In this document: positions 1 to 8,961 of the stretch, in pieces
How the letters are laid out: every line of letters starts with the position of its first letter
Position numbering within the stretch: the stretch's first letter is position 1
Source: Candidatus Parcubacteria bacterium
GTDB lineage: Bacteria; Patescibacteriota; Microgenomatia; Levybacterales; GWA1-39-11
DNA length: 40,875 nt
NCBI GenBank assembly: GCA_003599595.1
Contig: QZIP01000006.1
Location: forward strand, 1 to 40,875
Direction: 5' to 3'
Notes under the pieces: model-generated
Database searches by the model: none
What the model saw: the letters and a program-made list of their open reading frames with translations, nothing else
Told to the model about the DNA's origin: nothing
Translations under genes and position numbers: made by a program

Positions 1-2
1 CA

Positions 3-50
3 GGATCAAGAATTATGCTAATAGGTGATGAAGAATCTCTTCTTTCCTAA
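3..50 (+). CDS. 3' end of a CDS entering from the left edge (...GSRIMLIGDEESLLS*)
   Basis: Open frame from base 3 to TAA at 48-50, just before secD; too short to identify. Confidence 0.4.
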   Translation, partial: GSRIMLIGDEESLLS

Positions 51-61
51 AGACACTAAAA

Positions 62-1438
62 ATGAAAAACCCAAAAATATTTGTTTTAATTATCTTTTTA
101 TTTTCAATTCCTCTTTTTGTTTTAGATCTTCCAAGCTTAAAAAAAGTGTGGGTTCCGTTTGTCAATAAATCCATAGAATTAGATAAATACATAAACACTT
201 CAAGTATTAGCTTAGATTTTGGTTTGTTTCAAATACAAAAGGATGTAAACTATAGACTTGGATTAGATCTTCAGGGTGGAACAAAATTAACTTATAAAAT
301 TGATATGTCTAATGTTCCAGAAGGTGAAGAAGAGAATGCCTTTGAGTCTTCAAGGACAATTGTGGAAAAAAGGATAAATTTCTTTGGAGTTTCTGAGCCA
401 ACACTTCAAACGCTTAAGATAGGAAGTGAATATAGACTAACGGTGGAGCTTCCAGGAATGACCAACGTCAATGAGGCAATTGAGTTAATAGGTAAAACCG
501 CACAATTAAGTTTTTGGGAGCAGGGAGAGGGATCCAAAAGCGCCCAATTATCAAGCGGATCCGCTAGCTTGTTTCCTCTAGGAGTTACAGAGGTTTTGGG
601 CAACAATCCTGTCAAGACAAAACTTACCGGTAAAGATTTAAAAAGCGCAAAAGTGGTATTTGATCAAAATACTGGACAGCCGCAAGTGCAATTAAATTTT
701 AGTCCGGAAGGCGGAAAGCTATTTGCAGACATTACTAAAAGAAATGTAGGTAAGCCTCTTGTAATAGTTTTAGATAATCAGCTTATTGAAGCACCAAATG
801 TTATAGAGCCAATATTAAATGGGGACGCTGTTATAAATGGAAGTTTTACTACTCAAACAGCAAAAAACCTTGCAATTCAGCTTAATGCAGGAGCCCTTCC
901 TGCACCTCTTGAAGTAATTGCTCAAAACACTGTTGGCCCATCTCTTGGGATAGAGTCTCTCAAAAAAAGTCTTTTTGCTGGATTTTTAGGTTTGCTTTCA
1001 ATAATTATTTTTATGGTTTATCTGTATAGAAAAGAGGGAATTATTGCCTCACTTGCTTTGTTTGTCTACACAATAATAGTTTTGTTTATCTTTAAATTTA
1101 TACCTATTACCTTAACCCTTGCTGGAATCGCAGGATTTATTTTGTCTATTGGTATGGCAGTGGATGCAAACGTTTTAATATTTGAGAGAATGAAAGAAGA
1201 GTTTAGGGCAGGTAAACCTAAAGATATTGCTTTAAGGATTGGCTTTTTGAGAGCATGGACTTCTATTAGGGACTCTAATGTTTCAAGTCTCATAACCTGT
1301 TTCATTCTTTTCTATTTTGGTACAGGCATTGTTAGAGGATTTGCATTAACTCTTGCAATAGGAATTTTAGTTTCTATGTTTTCTGCTATTATTGTAACCA
1401 GAAACTTATTATCTGTTTTAGATATTAATAAAAAATGA
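62..1438 (+). CDS. secD: Protein translocase subunit SecD
   Basis: Translation has YRLGLDLQGGTKLTYKI, VVEKRINxFGVSEP and the C-terminal multi-TM SecD domain (GMAVDANVLIFERMKEE). Confidence 0.97.
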   Translation: MKNPKIFVLIIFLFSIPLFVLDLPSLKKVWVPFVNKSIELDKYINTSSISLDFGLFQIQKDVNYRLGLDLQGGTKLTYKIDMSNVPEGEEENAFESSRTIVEKRINFFGVSEPTLQTLKIGSEYRLTVELPGMTNVNEAIELIGKTAQLSFWEQGEGSKSAQLSSGSASLFPLGVTEVLGNNPVKTKLTGKDLKSAKVVFDQNTGQPQVQLNFSPEGGKLFADITKRNVGKPLVIVLDNQLIEAPNVIEPILNGDAVINGSFTTQTAKNLAIQLNAGALPAPLEVIAQNTVGPSLGIESLKKSLFAGFLGLLSIIIFMVYLYRKEGIIASLALFVYTIIVLFIFKFIPITLTLAGIAGFILSIGMAVDANVLIFERMKEEFRAGKPKDIALRIGFLRAWTSIRDSNVSSLITCFILFYFGTGIVRGFALTLAIGILVSMFSAIIVTRNLLSVLDINKK

Positions 1439-2340
1439 AAAACATAAACATAATAGGTAATAAAAATTTATATTTTATTATTTCAGCAATAGTTATTGTT
1501 CCTGGACTCATTTCCTTATTTTTATTTGGCTTAAATTTGTCAATTGATTTTACTGGAGGATCCAGAATAGAATATCAAATATCAAATATCAAAGATCAAA
1601 AAGAATTTAATAAAGTTATTAATGATCAAAATGTTAACCTCGTGTCTGTTAAGAAGAGTTCAAATAACCTATATACACTCAGGACTAATATTATTGATCA
1701 AAAAAAATACAAACAAATCACAGAAAGTATTAAAAAAAAGTATGGAAACGTTAAAGAGCTTAGCTTTGAAACAGTAGGACCAGTAATTGGTAGTGAAACA
1801 AAAAATAATGCTTTAAAAGCAGTTCTGGTTGCTTCAGTTGTTATTACTTTATATATTGCTTTTGTTTTCAGACAGGTTTCAAAGCCCGTGGCATCCTGGA
1901 AATTTGGCATAGCGGCAATCATTGCTCTTCTTCATGACATTTTGATAGTTATTGGAATTTTTTCTCTTCTAGGTCACTTTTTCAAGGTTGAAGTTGATTC
2001 CCTTTTTATCACTGCACTTTTAACAGTGATGGGTTTTTCTGTCCACGATACTATAGTTGTTTTTGATAGGATTAGGGAGAATCTTAAGAAAAATATCAGC
2101 TTTTCTTTTGAAGAAGTAGTTAACAACTCAATTCTGGAAACCTTTAATAGGTCATTAAATACGTCTCTAACCGTTGCACTGGTTCTAGTTTCACTTATTG
2201 TATTTGGAGGAGAAAGTATCCGCTGGTTTATTGCTGCCCTTTTGATCGGAATTATAAGTGGAACTTATTCTTCTATCTTCAGCGCCTCACCTATCTTGGT
2301 AGTCTGGCACGAATTTGATAAAAAAAGAAATAAGGCATAA
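1435..2340 (+). CDS. secF: Protein translocase subunit SecF
   Basis: LSIDFTGGSRIEYQI and GFSVHDTIVVFDRIRENL motifs; ATGA overlap with secD. Confidence 0.97.
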   Translation: MKNINIIGNKNLYFIISAIVIVPGLISLFLFGLNLSIDFTGGSRIEYQISNIKDQKEFNKVINDQNVNLVSVKKSSNNLYTLRTNIIDQKKYKQITESIKKKYGNVKELSFETVGPVIGSETKNNALKAVLVASVVITLYIAFVFRQVSKPVASWKFGIAAIIALLHDILIVIGIFSLLGHFFKVEVDSLFITALLTVMGFSVHDTIVVFDRIRENLKKNISFSFEEVVNNSILETFNRSLNTSLTVALVLVSLIVFGGESIRWFIAALLIGIISGTYSSIFSASPILVVWHEFDKKRNKA

Positions 2341-2366
2341 TCGGATAAAAATTAATTGAAGGTTTA

Positions 2367-2828
2367 CTAATTTTGAGGATGTGGTAGTTCTTCTCTGACA
2401 ATTCTACTCACTAAGCTTCCTTCTGCTTTTCCTTTTACTTTTGGCATTAAAGCGCCCATTACTTTTCCCATATCGCTCATTGAGCCCGCCCCCACTTGTT
2501 GAACCGTTTCTTTTACAATCTTTCTAACTTCTTCTTCACTCATTTGTTCAGGTTGATATGTTTTTAATATCTCCATTTCTTTTTCTTCTTTGTTTGCCAA
2601 ATCTTCACGCTGTCCTTTTCTAAACATCTCAATTGACTCCCTCCTCTTCTTTATTTCCCTTGCTATAGCTTCCTGCACATCTTCATCTGTTGCCTCATAG
2701 CCTGCTCCTCCCTTTTGAATCTCATGATAGGTTATTGCGGACAAAAGCATTCTCAAGACTGAGGTCTTAAGTTCTTCCTTTGACAACATTGAATTTTTTA
2801 AATCTTCCTGAACTTTTCCTTTTAACAT
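2367..2828 (-). CDS. GatB/YqeY domain protein
   Basis: YqeY-like translation (LRMLLSAITYHEIQKG...YQPEQMSEEEV...MGKVMGALMPKVKGKAEG). Confidence 0.9.
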   Translation of the reverse strand: MLKGKVQEDLKNSMLSKEELKTSVLRMLLSAITYHEIQKGGAGYEATDEDVQEAIAREIKKRRESIEMFRKGQREDLANKEEKEMEILKTYQPEQMSEEEVRKIVKETVQQVGAGSMSDMGKVMGALMPKVKGKAEGSLVSRIVREELPHPQN

Positions 2829-2835
2829 ATATTTA

Positions 2836-4233
2836 TTATACCATTTCTTGCCCCAATTCTTTAATTCTCTTCATTAGATATTCCCTGTTATTTCTAGATA
2901 GATCCTCATCTACTTCCTCAAAAAGCTTGTTTAATATTTTTCCAATGATTGGCCCCGGTTTTACATCTAATTCTTTCATTACATCATGTCCATTAACTGC
3001 AAGATCATTTATTGAAAATGGTGGATTTAATTGTTTTTCAATTCTATCTTTGTATTTCCTAAGTCTCCAGCTTTCAGCTTTTACACCACTTCCTAATCTG
3101 TCTGCAATCCTTAGATCTATAGCATCTCTGACATTTTCAACCCCAACCCGTCTTATAAATCTTCTTACAGCGCTATCTGTGATATATTCGCTAACACTAA
3201 ACATATGCCACCTAACAAGAGTATATAACTTTTCTCTTTGTTTTTTAGAAAGTCTTAATCTACTCGCAATCTCCTTTGACAATCTTGCACCTACAACCTC
3301 GTGATTATAAAAAGTTATAAGCCCTTGTTCATCTTTTGATGCAACATATGATTTACCAATATCATGAAGCAATATTGCGAGATTAACTATTGAATCTCTT
3401 GTGGGAGAATTTTTAAGGGATAAAAGACTATGTGTAAATACATCATCTTTATGGTGTCTGTCAGGTCTGACCTGTGAGATGCTTTTACCTTTTGTAAGCT
3501 CCGGAAGTATTATTTCTAAAATCCCTGTTTCATCAAGAAGTTTTATACCTTCATACGGATTGTTGCTCTCTAAAATCTTTAAGAGTTCATCTCTAATCCT
3601 CTCAAATGAAATATGGGAAATCAATCTTGAATTAGCAGTTATTGCTTCATGTGTTTTTTGTTCTATCTTAAATCCAAGCTGTGCTGCAAACCTGATTGCT
3701 CTCATAAGCCTCAAAGCATCCTCTTGAAATCTTTCATATGGATTGCCTTTAGCCTTTATAATTTTATTTATCAAATCATCCTGTCCGTTGAACGGATCAA
3801 TGAGTTGAAGTCTATAATCATTATTTGTGAATATAATATCGCCCGCTACTGCATTAATCGTAAAATCCCGTCTTTTTAAGTCTTCCTCAAGTGTCTTTCC
3901 CCACTCGACCTGATCAGGTCTTCTTAAATCTTTATATCCTCTTTCTGTTCTAAAGGTAGTAATTTCAATATAATTTTTCCTTTCAAGACCCTCATCCTCT
4001 ATTTTTTTTTCTTCATAAGGAATGCCCACTGTGCCAAATTTATTATCATAAAAAGAATCATGAAATATTACTTGAATCTGTTCTGGAGTGGCATTGGTGG
4101 TTAAGTCCCAATCTTTGACTTCCCGGTCCATTATTAAGTCCCTTACGCATCCGCCAACTAGATAAACTTCAAATCCCGCGTCCTTAATTTTTTTATAAAT
4201 TTCCAAAACTTCCTTTTTAATTTTAGCCTCCAT
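2836..4233 (-). CDS. CCA tRNA nucleotidyltransferase / poly(A) polymerase family with HD domain
   Basis: VYLVGGCVRDLIMDREVKDWDLTTNA head motif, RRDFTINAVA, HD motif LLHDIGK. Confidence 0.93.
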   Translation of the reverse strand: MEAKIKKEVLEIYKKIKDAGFEVYLVGGCVRDLIMDREVKDWDLTTNATPEQIQVIFHDSFYDNKFGTVGIPYEEKKIEDEGLERKNYIEITTFRTERGYKDLRRPDQVEWGKTLEEDLKRRDFTINAVAGDIIFTNNDYRLQLIDPFNGQDDLINKIIKAKGNPYERFQEDALRLMRAIRFAAQLGFKIEQKTHEAITANSRLISHISFERIRDELLKILESNNPYEGIKLLDETGILEIILPELTKGKSISQVRPDRHHKDDVFTHSLLSLKNSPTRDSIVNLAILLHDIGKSYVASKDEQGLITFYNHEVVGARLSKEIASRLRLSKKQREKLYTLVRWHMFSVSEYITDSAVRRFIRRVGVENVRDAIDLRIADRLGSGVKAESWRLRKYKDRIEKQLNPPFSINDLAVNGHDVMKELDVKPGPIIGKILNKLFEEVDEDLSRNNREYLMKRIKELGQEMV

Positions 4234-4294
4234 ATGTTAATATATATAGACAAAATATTCTAGTTTTATTCCAGGTTACAAGACCAAGTATAAC

Positions 4295-5950
4295 ATGAAA
4301 AAATGGAAACTCTTAAGTAATAATACTAAATTAGAAAAGCCAGATCAAATCGTAGAACAGCTTCTTGTTAACAGAGGGATTGAGAAAAATAAGATCGGTG
4401 AATTCCTAAATCCTAATTTGTCTCAGGTTAATTTTAAGTCTGTTGGAATTGACCAAAAAGAAGTAAAAAAAGCAGTTGATAGAATACAAAAAGTAATTAA
4501 AAATAAAGAAAAAGTTATAATTTTTGGGGACTATGATGTTGATGGAATATGTGGTACCACCATCCTTTGGGAAGTTATCTATGATAGTCATAAAAACACC
4601 TTCCCCTATATTCCGGACAGAGAAGAAGAAGGATATGGTCTAAGTGTATCTGGAATAAAAAATATTTTAGTAAAATATCCTGATTGTAAATTAATTATTA
4701 CCGTTGATAATGGAATTGTTGCAAATGAGGCGGTAGATTTTGCAAACAGTAAGAATATTGATGTAATAATTACAGATCATCATTTAAAAGGAAAAAGATT
4801 GCCAAAAGCGCATTCTATTATTCACACCACACACATTTGTGGAAGTGCAGTTGCTTGGCTTTTTTCAAAAGAATTAGACCTTACAAATAAATTCAAAAAT
4901 CATTTGGAGCTTGCTGCAATTGCCACAGTTGCGGATCTTGTTCCTTTGCAGGGAGCAAATAGAACAATTCTCAAATTTGGTTTAGACGCATTAAAACAAA
5001 CAAAAAGAATAGGACTTACTGAATTATTGATTGAGTCTGGAATAGATAGATATAAATTAGGGACTTATGAGATTGGACACATAATAGGTCCCAGAATCAA
5101 TGCCAGTGGAAGAATTACCCATGCACTTGATAGCCTGAGGCTTCTTTGTACAAAAAATCATCTAAAAGCAAGAGAGTTTGCCACACTGCTTGGTAAAACA
5201 AATAAAGATAGACAGCTTATGACTAGCCAAACGTTTTCAGAAGCAAGATCAAGTTTTTCCAAAGAAAAACTATCCTCAAAAATAATATTTGCATCTCATA
5301 AGTCATATAACCAGGGAATAATTGGTCTTGTTGCCTCAAAACTGGTAGAAGAATTTTATAGACCATCTTTTGTTTTGTCTATTGGTGAAAAGTTTTCAAA
5401 AGGCTCTGCAAGATCTATTTCAGGATTAAACATTATTGAATTTATCCGCTTATCATCCCCTCTTTTGGCAGAGGCAGGGGGTCATGCTATGGCAGCAGGC
5501 TTTACTGTTGAAACTGCAAGAATTGATGATCTTAAAAAAGATTTTGAAAAAAGAGCGCTGGAGCTAATAAATGAAGAGCTTCTTCAAAAAACCATAAACA
5601 TTGATTTTGTCCTTGACTTAGAGCATATAAACTTTGACCTTTTTGATGCAATCCAAAAACTTGCACCTTTTGGAATCGGCAATCCAGAACCTGTATTTGT
5701 TGCCCGTAAGGTCAAAATTGAAGATTTGAGACTGGTTGGAGCAGGAAAGCACGTAAAACTAAAAGTCAAAAGTCAAAAGTCAAAAGTCAAAAGTGAGGAG
5801 TTTGATTCGATTGCGTTTGGAATGGGTGAGAAGGCGGAAGAACTGAATATTGGCGGCACAATTGATATTGTCTATACAATTAGTTTAGACACCTGGAATG
5901 GGACCAAAAAACTACAACTAAAGATTAGAGATATAGAAACAAACAAATAA
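4295..5950 (+). CDS. recJ: Single-stranded-DNA-specific exonuclease RecJ
   Basis: FGDYDVDGICGTTIL, ITDHHLKGKRLP, GPRINASGRI, EAGGHAMAAGFTV (DHH/DHHA1). Confidence 0.95.
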   Translation: MKKWKLLSNNTKLEKPDQIVEQLLVNRGIEKNKIGEFLNPNLSQVNFKSVGIDQKEVKKAVDRIQKVIKNKEKVIIFGDYDVDGICGTTILWEVIYDSHKNTFPYIPDREEEGYGLSVSGIKNILVKYPDCKLIITVDNGIVANEAVDFANSKNIDVIITDHHLKGKRLPKAHSIIHTTHICGSAVAWLFSKELDLTNKFKNHLELAAIATVADLVPLQGANRTILKFGLDALKQTKRIGLTELLIESGIDRYKLGTYEIGHIIGPRINASGRITHALDSLRLLCTKNHLKAREFATLLGKTNKDRQLMTSQTFSEARSSFSKEKLSSKIIFASHKSYNQGIIGLVASKLVEEFYRPSFVLSIGEKFSKGSARSISGLNIIEFIRLSSPLLAEAGGHAMAAGFTVETARIDDLKKDFEKRALELINEELLQKTINIDFVLDLEHINFDLFDAIQKLAPFGIGNPEPVFVARKVKIEDLRLVGAGKHVKLKVKSQKSKVKSEEFDSIAFGMGEKAEELNIGGTIDIVYTISLDTWNGTKKLQLKIRDIETNK

Positions 5951-5971
5951 ATATTTTCACTTTATTTTTTT

Positions 5972-6211
5972 TTATATTCCTCTAGGTATCCCTTCGGTTA
6001 GAACATATTCTTGTGGGCTTGAAGCTTCTCCGTTCGAGCGGTGATTATTTTTTCTAACAGGCACCAGTAATTCTCCCGTTTCAGAAGGAAAAATCTCACA
6101 ATTAGGATCTCTTATTTCTTCTCTTGTGGCCTGCCTATATGGCCCACAATAAACCCATTCATCAGACAAGCCAAAACAATTACGATGTGACAATATTTCT
6201 CTGTAGCTCAT
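5972..6211 (-). CDS. Small hypothetical protein (start probably ATG, MSYREIL...)
   Basis: ORF track 5972..6223 starts at a TTG inside a U-tract; first ATG is internal. Just downstream of a promoter-hairpin-terminator unit. Family unknown. Confidence 0.5.
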   Translation of the reverse strand: MSYREILSHRNCFGLSDEWVYCGPYRQATREEIRDPNCEIFPSETGELLVPVRKNNHRSNGEASSPQEYVLTEGIPRGI

Positions 6212-6221
6212 ATTTTTTCCC

Positions 6222-6253
6222 AAAAAAAATCTCCCGCTTTTTGGCTGGGAGAT
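6222..6253 (-). terminator. Intrinsic terminator
   Basis: Minus strand ATCTCCC-agccaaaaagc-GGGAGAT followed by TTTTTTTT. Confidence 0.75.
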
Positions 6254-6391
6254 CTTGATAATGACTTTTCAACAATGCACAAAATCTCCCTCTCTATCTA
6301 TTCTTAGAGATGCAGGAGTGTTGTGCTGTATATTGTTGAAAAGTTTCCATAATTACATAAATATAGTACAAGATAAAAACCGCCTTGTCAA
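6222..6391 (-). ncRNA. Candidate small RNA or attenuator leader (promoter, long hairpin, intrinsic terminator)
   Basis: Minus strand: TTGACA (6391-6386), 17 bp, TACTAT (6368-6363); hairpin 6344-6332/6276-6264 (13 bp) plus 6326-6321/6282-6277 (6 bp) and inner TCTCTA/TAGAGA; terminator stem 6253-6247/6235-6229 followed by U8. Confidence 0.6.
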
Positions 6392-6545
6392 TACAAGAAA
6401 AAAAAGGTATGATATAAAAGTTAAAATAGTTAGTTGGTTATTGGCTCAGAGTTAGTTAGAGAATTACTTAATTACTATTTACTAATTACTCAATTACTAG
6501 TTTCCACCAACTAGCTAATCACAAACTAACATAAGCTTATATTTC

Positions 6546-7916
6546 ATGCAAAGAACCTTAACTACAGAGACAATTGAAAAAGTTGGACAGAGAGTACTTC
6601 TTGAAGGTTGGGTTGAAAGAGTGAGGACCCACGGAAAGCTTGTGTTCTTGGATTTACGCGACCGTAAAGGATTGATACAAGTTGTTGTAAATGCTCAAGT
6701 TTCTCAGGAAGCTTTCAATGTTGGCACAGAGCTTAAGCCTGAGGATGCAGTAGGGTTGGTGGGCATTGTCAATAAAAGACCGGAAAGAGCAATAAATAAA
6801 GAAATTAAAACTGGCATTGTAGAAATAGAAGCAAAGGAAATGAAAATTCTATCAAAGGCAAAAACCCTGCCTTTTGATATGACCAAAAAAGAATTGAAAC
6901 TAGAACTTCCTACCCTTTTTGACCATAGGTCTCTTACCTTAAAACACCCAAAACAACAGGAAATCTTTAAAGTTCAAGAAGCTATTGCTGATGCTTTCCG
7001 TGAAGCGGCAAAAAAACTTGATTGTACAGAGATCTTTATTCCAACAATTGCCGCATCTGCAACAGAGGGTGGAGCAGAGGTGTTTAGGGTTAATTATTAT
7101 GGCTTTCCAGCATATCTTACGCAAAGTCCACAGTTGTATAAGCAGATTATGGCGGGGGTCTTTGAAAGGGTATATACCATAGCTCATGCTTACAGGGCAG
7201 AACCTTCAGTTACTACAAGACATCTAACGGAAACTGTTCAAATGGATTGTGAAATAGCGTTTATTAATAGCTTTGACGAGCTTTTAGATGCGCTTGAATT
7301 TGTTGGAGCTTACGTTATTTCAGAAGCTGTTAAAAAATATGCTGATGCTATTCTTTCATTTGCCAAAGAATTACCTCTTGTTCCGGATCAGATTCCAAGA
7401 CTTAAAATGAGAGAAGCGCAGGAAATTATTTTTAAAAGAACAGGAAGAGATGTGAGGTCTGAAAAAGATCTTGCACCAGAGGATGAGAAAGAAATTTGGC
7501 TTTGGGCAAGGGAAGAAAAAAAATCAGATTTTGTTACGGTCACTCATTACCCAACAAAAAAAAGATCTTTTTATACAGCTCCTGATCCAGAAAATCCGGA
7601 ATATAGTCTTTCATATGATTTAATTTTTAAAGGAGTGGAGATACTCAGTGGCAGCCAGCGGATAAATGATTATGACGAGCTTGTTAAGGAAATAAAAGAG
7701 AGAGGTTTAAATCCAGCAGACTTTAGTCTTTATCTTCAGGCGTTTGAATATGGGATGCCTCCAGAAGGCGGATTTTCTTTTGGACTTGAGAGAATTACAA
7801 TGAAGCTTCTTGATCTTGCAAATGTTAGGGAAGCTTCGCTTTTCCCACGGGATATGGAAAGGGTAGATGAAAGATTATCCGTCATCCAAGAAAAACAACA
7901 AAGAAAAGAAAAGTAA
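6546..7916 (+). CDS. aspS: Aspartyl-tRNA synthetase, short (archaeal-like, probably non-discriminating) form
   Basis: VLLEGWVERVRTHGKLVFLDLRDRKG OB fold, class II motifs (AYRAEPSVTTRH, GLERITMKLL); 456 aa, with no room for the bacterial GAD insertion. Confidence 0.9.
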   Translation: MQRTLTTETIEKVGQRVLLEGWVERVRTHGKLVFLDLRDRKGLIQVVVNAQVSQEAFNVGTELKPEDAVGLVGIVNKRPERAINKEIKTGIVEIEAKEMKILSKAKTLPFDMTKKELKLELPTLFDHRSLTLKHPKQQEIFKVQEAIADAFREAAKKLDCTEIFIPTIAASATEGGAEVFRVNYYGFPAYLTQSPQLYKQIMAGVFERVYTIAHAYRAEPSVTTRHLTETVQMDCEIAFINSFDELLDALEFVGAYVISEAVKKYADAILSFAKELPLVPDQIPRLKMREAQEIIFKRTGRDVRSEKDLAPEDEKEIWLWAREEKKSDFVTVTHYPTKKRSFYTAPDPENPEYSLSYDLIFKGVEILSGSQRINDYDELVKEIKERGLNPADFSLYLQAFEYGMPPEGGFSFGLERITMKLLDLANVREASLFPRDMERVDERLSVIQEKQQRKEK

Positions 7917-7963
7917 GAAAAGTTTTACCGGAAAAGAACTTCGGTACTTAATCTCTATAATTT

Positions 7964-8000
7964 TAGAGATTGCTTCGGGCTTTAGTCTGGCAATGACAAA
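7964..8000. repeat. Degenerate half of a GTCATTGCGAGGAG...GAAGCAATCT-type interspersed repeat
   Basis: tagagattgcttcgggctttagtctggcaatgacaaa resembles ...AGATTGCTTCG...CTCGCAATGACAA, the other arm of the element at 10061-10156; AATCTCTA/TAGAGATT stem at 7950-7971. Confidence 0.55.
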
Positions 8001-8958
8001 TTTCCGTCTAAGTCTTGTTAGCCTTCGGCGTGAATTTTGTATTGCTTTAAAGAATTTATTTAAGCCTCAGCTTAAAAAAGGAATAGTTCTTCTTTTTTTG
8101 ATCAACTTATTATTAGTGATCTTATTATTTTATTATCTAAATAAAATAGAAGAAAATAAAGTTAACAATCTAAGCATTAAAGATGTTAGGATAAATTCCC
8201 TTCCTTTCTTAAGTAGCACCCCCAAGTTTGATATTACAGCAAGATCTTATATAGTCTATGAAAAAGATTCAAGGACCATAGTTTTTTCAAAGAATGAAAA
8301 CCTAAGATTTGCTCCCGCTTCTACAGTAAAGATTATGACTGCTCTTGTTTCTCTTGAATATTATGATTTAGATGAGTATTTAAGTACACAGAATGTAAAT
8401 ATGGTTAAAGGATCAAAGATGGGAATTGTAGAAGGAGATTTAATAAAAGTGCAGAACTTATTATATGGGTTACTGCTTCCTTCAGGGAATGATGCGGCTT
8501 ATGTTTTGGCAAGTAATTATCCAGGCGGAATTAACACTTTTATAACAAAGATGAATAAAAAAGCAAAAGATCTAAAGCTTATCAATACATATTTTGTTGA
8601 TACAAGCGGTTATGAAGATGCAAATTATACAACTGCTTTTGATCTTGCACGGCTTGCTTCATACGCTCTTGAAAATAAAATGTTTCAAATAATTGTTAAA
8701 ACAAAATCAATTGGAATTTACGGTCAAAACAAGGCAAATTATTATAATCTTCAAAATTTAAATAAGCTTTTAGACATAGAAGGGATAGAAGGAGTCAAAA
8801 CAGGTTTTACAGAAGAGGCAGGAGGTGTTCTTGTCACAGCATTTGTTTATAAGGGAAAGTCCTATATCTTAACCGTTTTAAAAAGTGAAGATAGATTTTA
8901 TGATACCCAAAACCTCATCAACAAAGTCATTAAAAACATAGAGTTAATAAAATATTAG
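7993..8958 (+). CDS. D-alanyl-D-alanine carboxypeptidase (serine-type, N-terminal membrane anchor)
   Basis: SxxK (ASTVKIM), SGNDAA, KTGFT motifs. Track start 7867 overlaps aspS by 50 bp and translates repeat sequence; in-frame ATG at 7993 or later is more likely. Confidence 0.85.
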   Translation: MTNFRLSLVSLRREFCIALKNLFKPQLKKGIVLLFLINLLLVILLFYYLNKIEENKVNNLSIKDVRINSLPFLSSTPKFDITARSYIVYEKDSRTIVFSKNENLRFAPASTVKIMTALVSLEYYDLDEYLSTQNVNMVKGSKMGIVEGDLIKVQNLLYGLLLPSGNDAAYVLASNYPGGINTFITKMNKKAKDLKLINTYFVDTSGYEDANYTTAFDLARLASYALENKMFQIIVKTKSIGIYGQNKANYYNLQNLNKLLDIEGIEGVKTGFTEEAGGVLVTAFVYKGKSYILTVLKSEDRFYDTQNLINKVIKNIELIKY

Positions 8959-8961
8959 AAG

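Noticed and set aside
2780-3304. Long antisense ORF 2780..3304 (+) and similar shadow ORFs (13..198, 406..615, 1066..1305, 6939..7187, 11718..12122, 15557..15916, 26163..26549, 28416..28781)
   Set aside because: They lie opposite confidently identified genes and have no recognisable protein features; typical AT-rich shadow ORFs
6222-6391. 6S RNA identity for the minus-strand hairpin transcript
   Set aside because: Length (~130 nt) and lack of the large open central bubble do not fit; left as unassigned RNA
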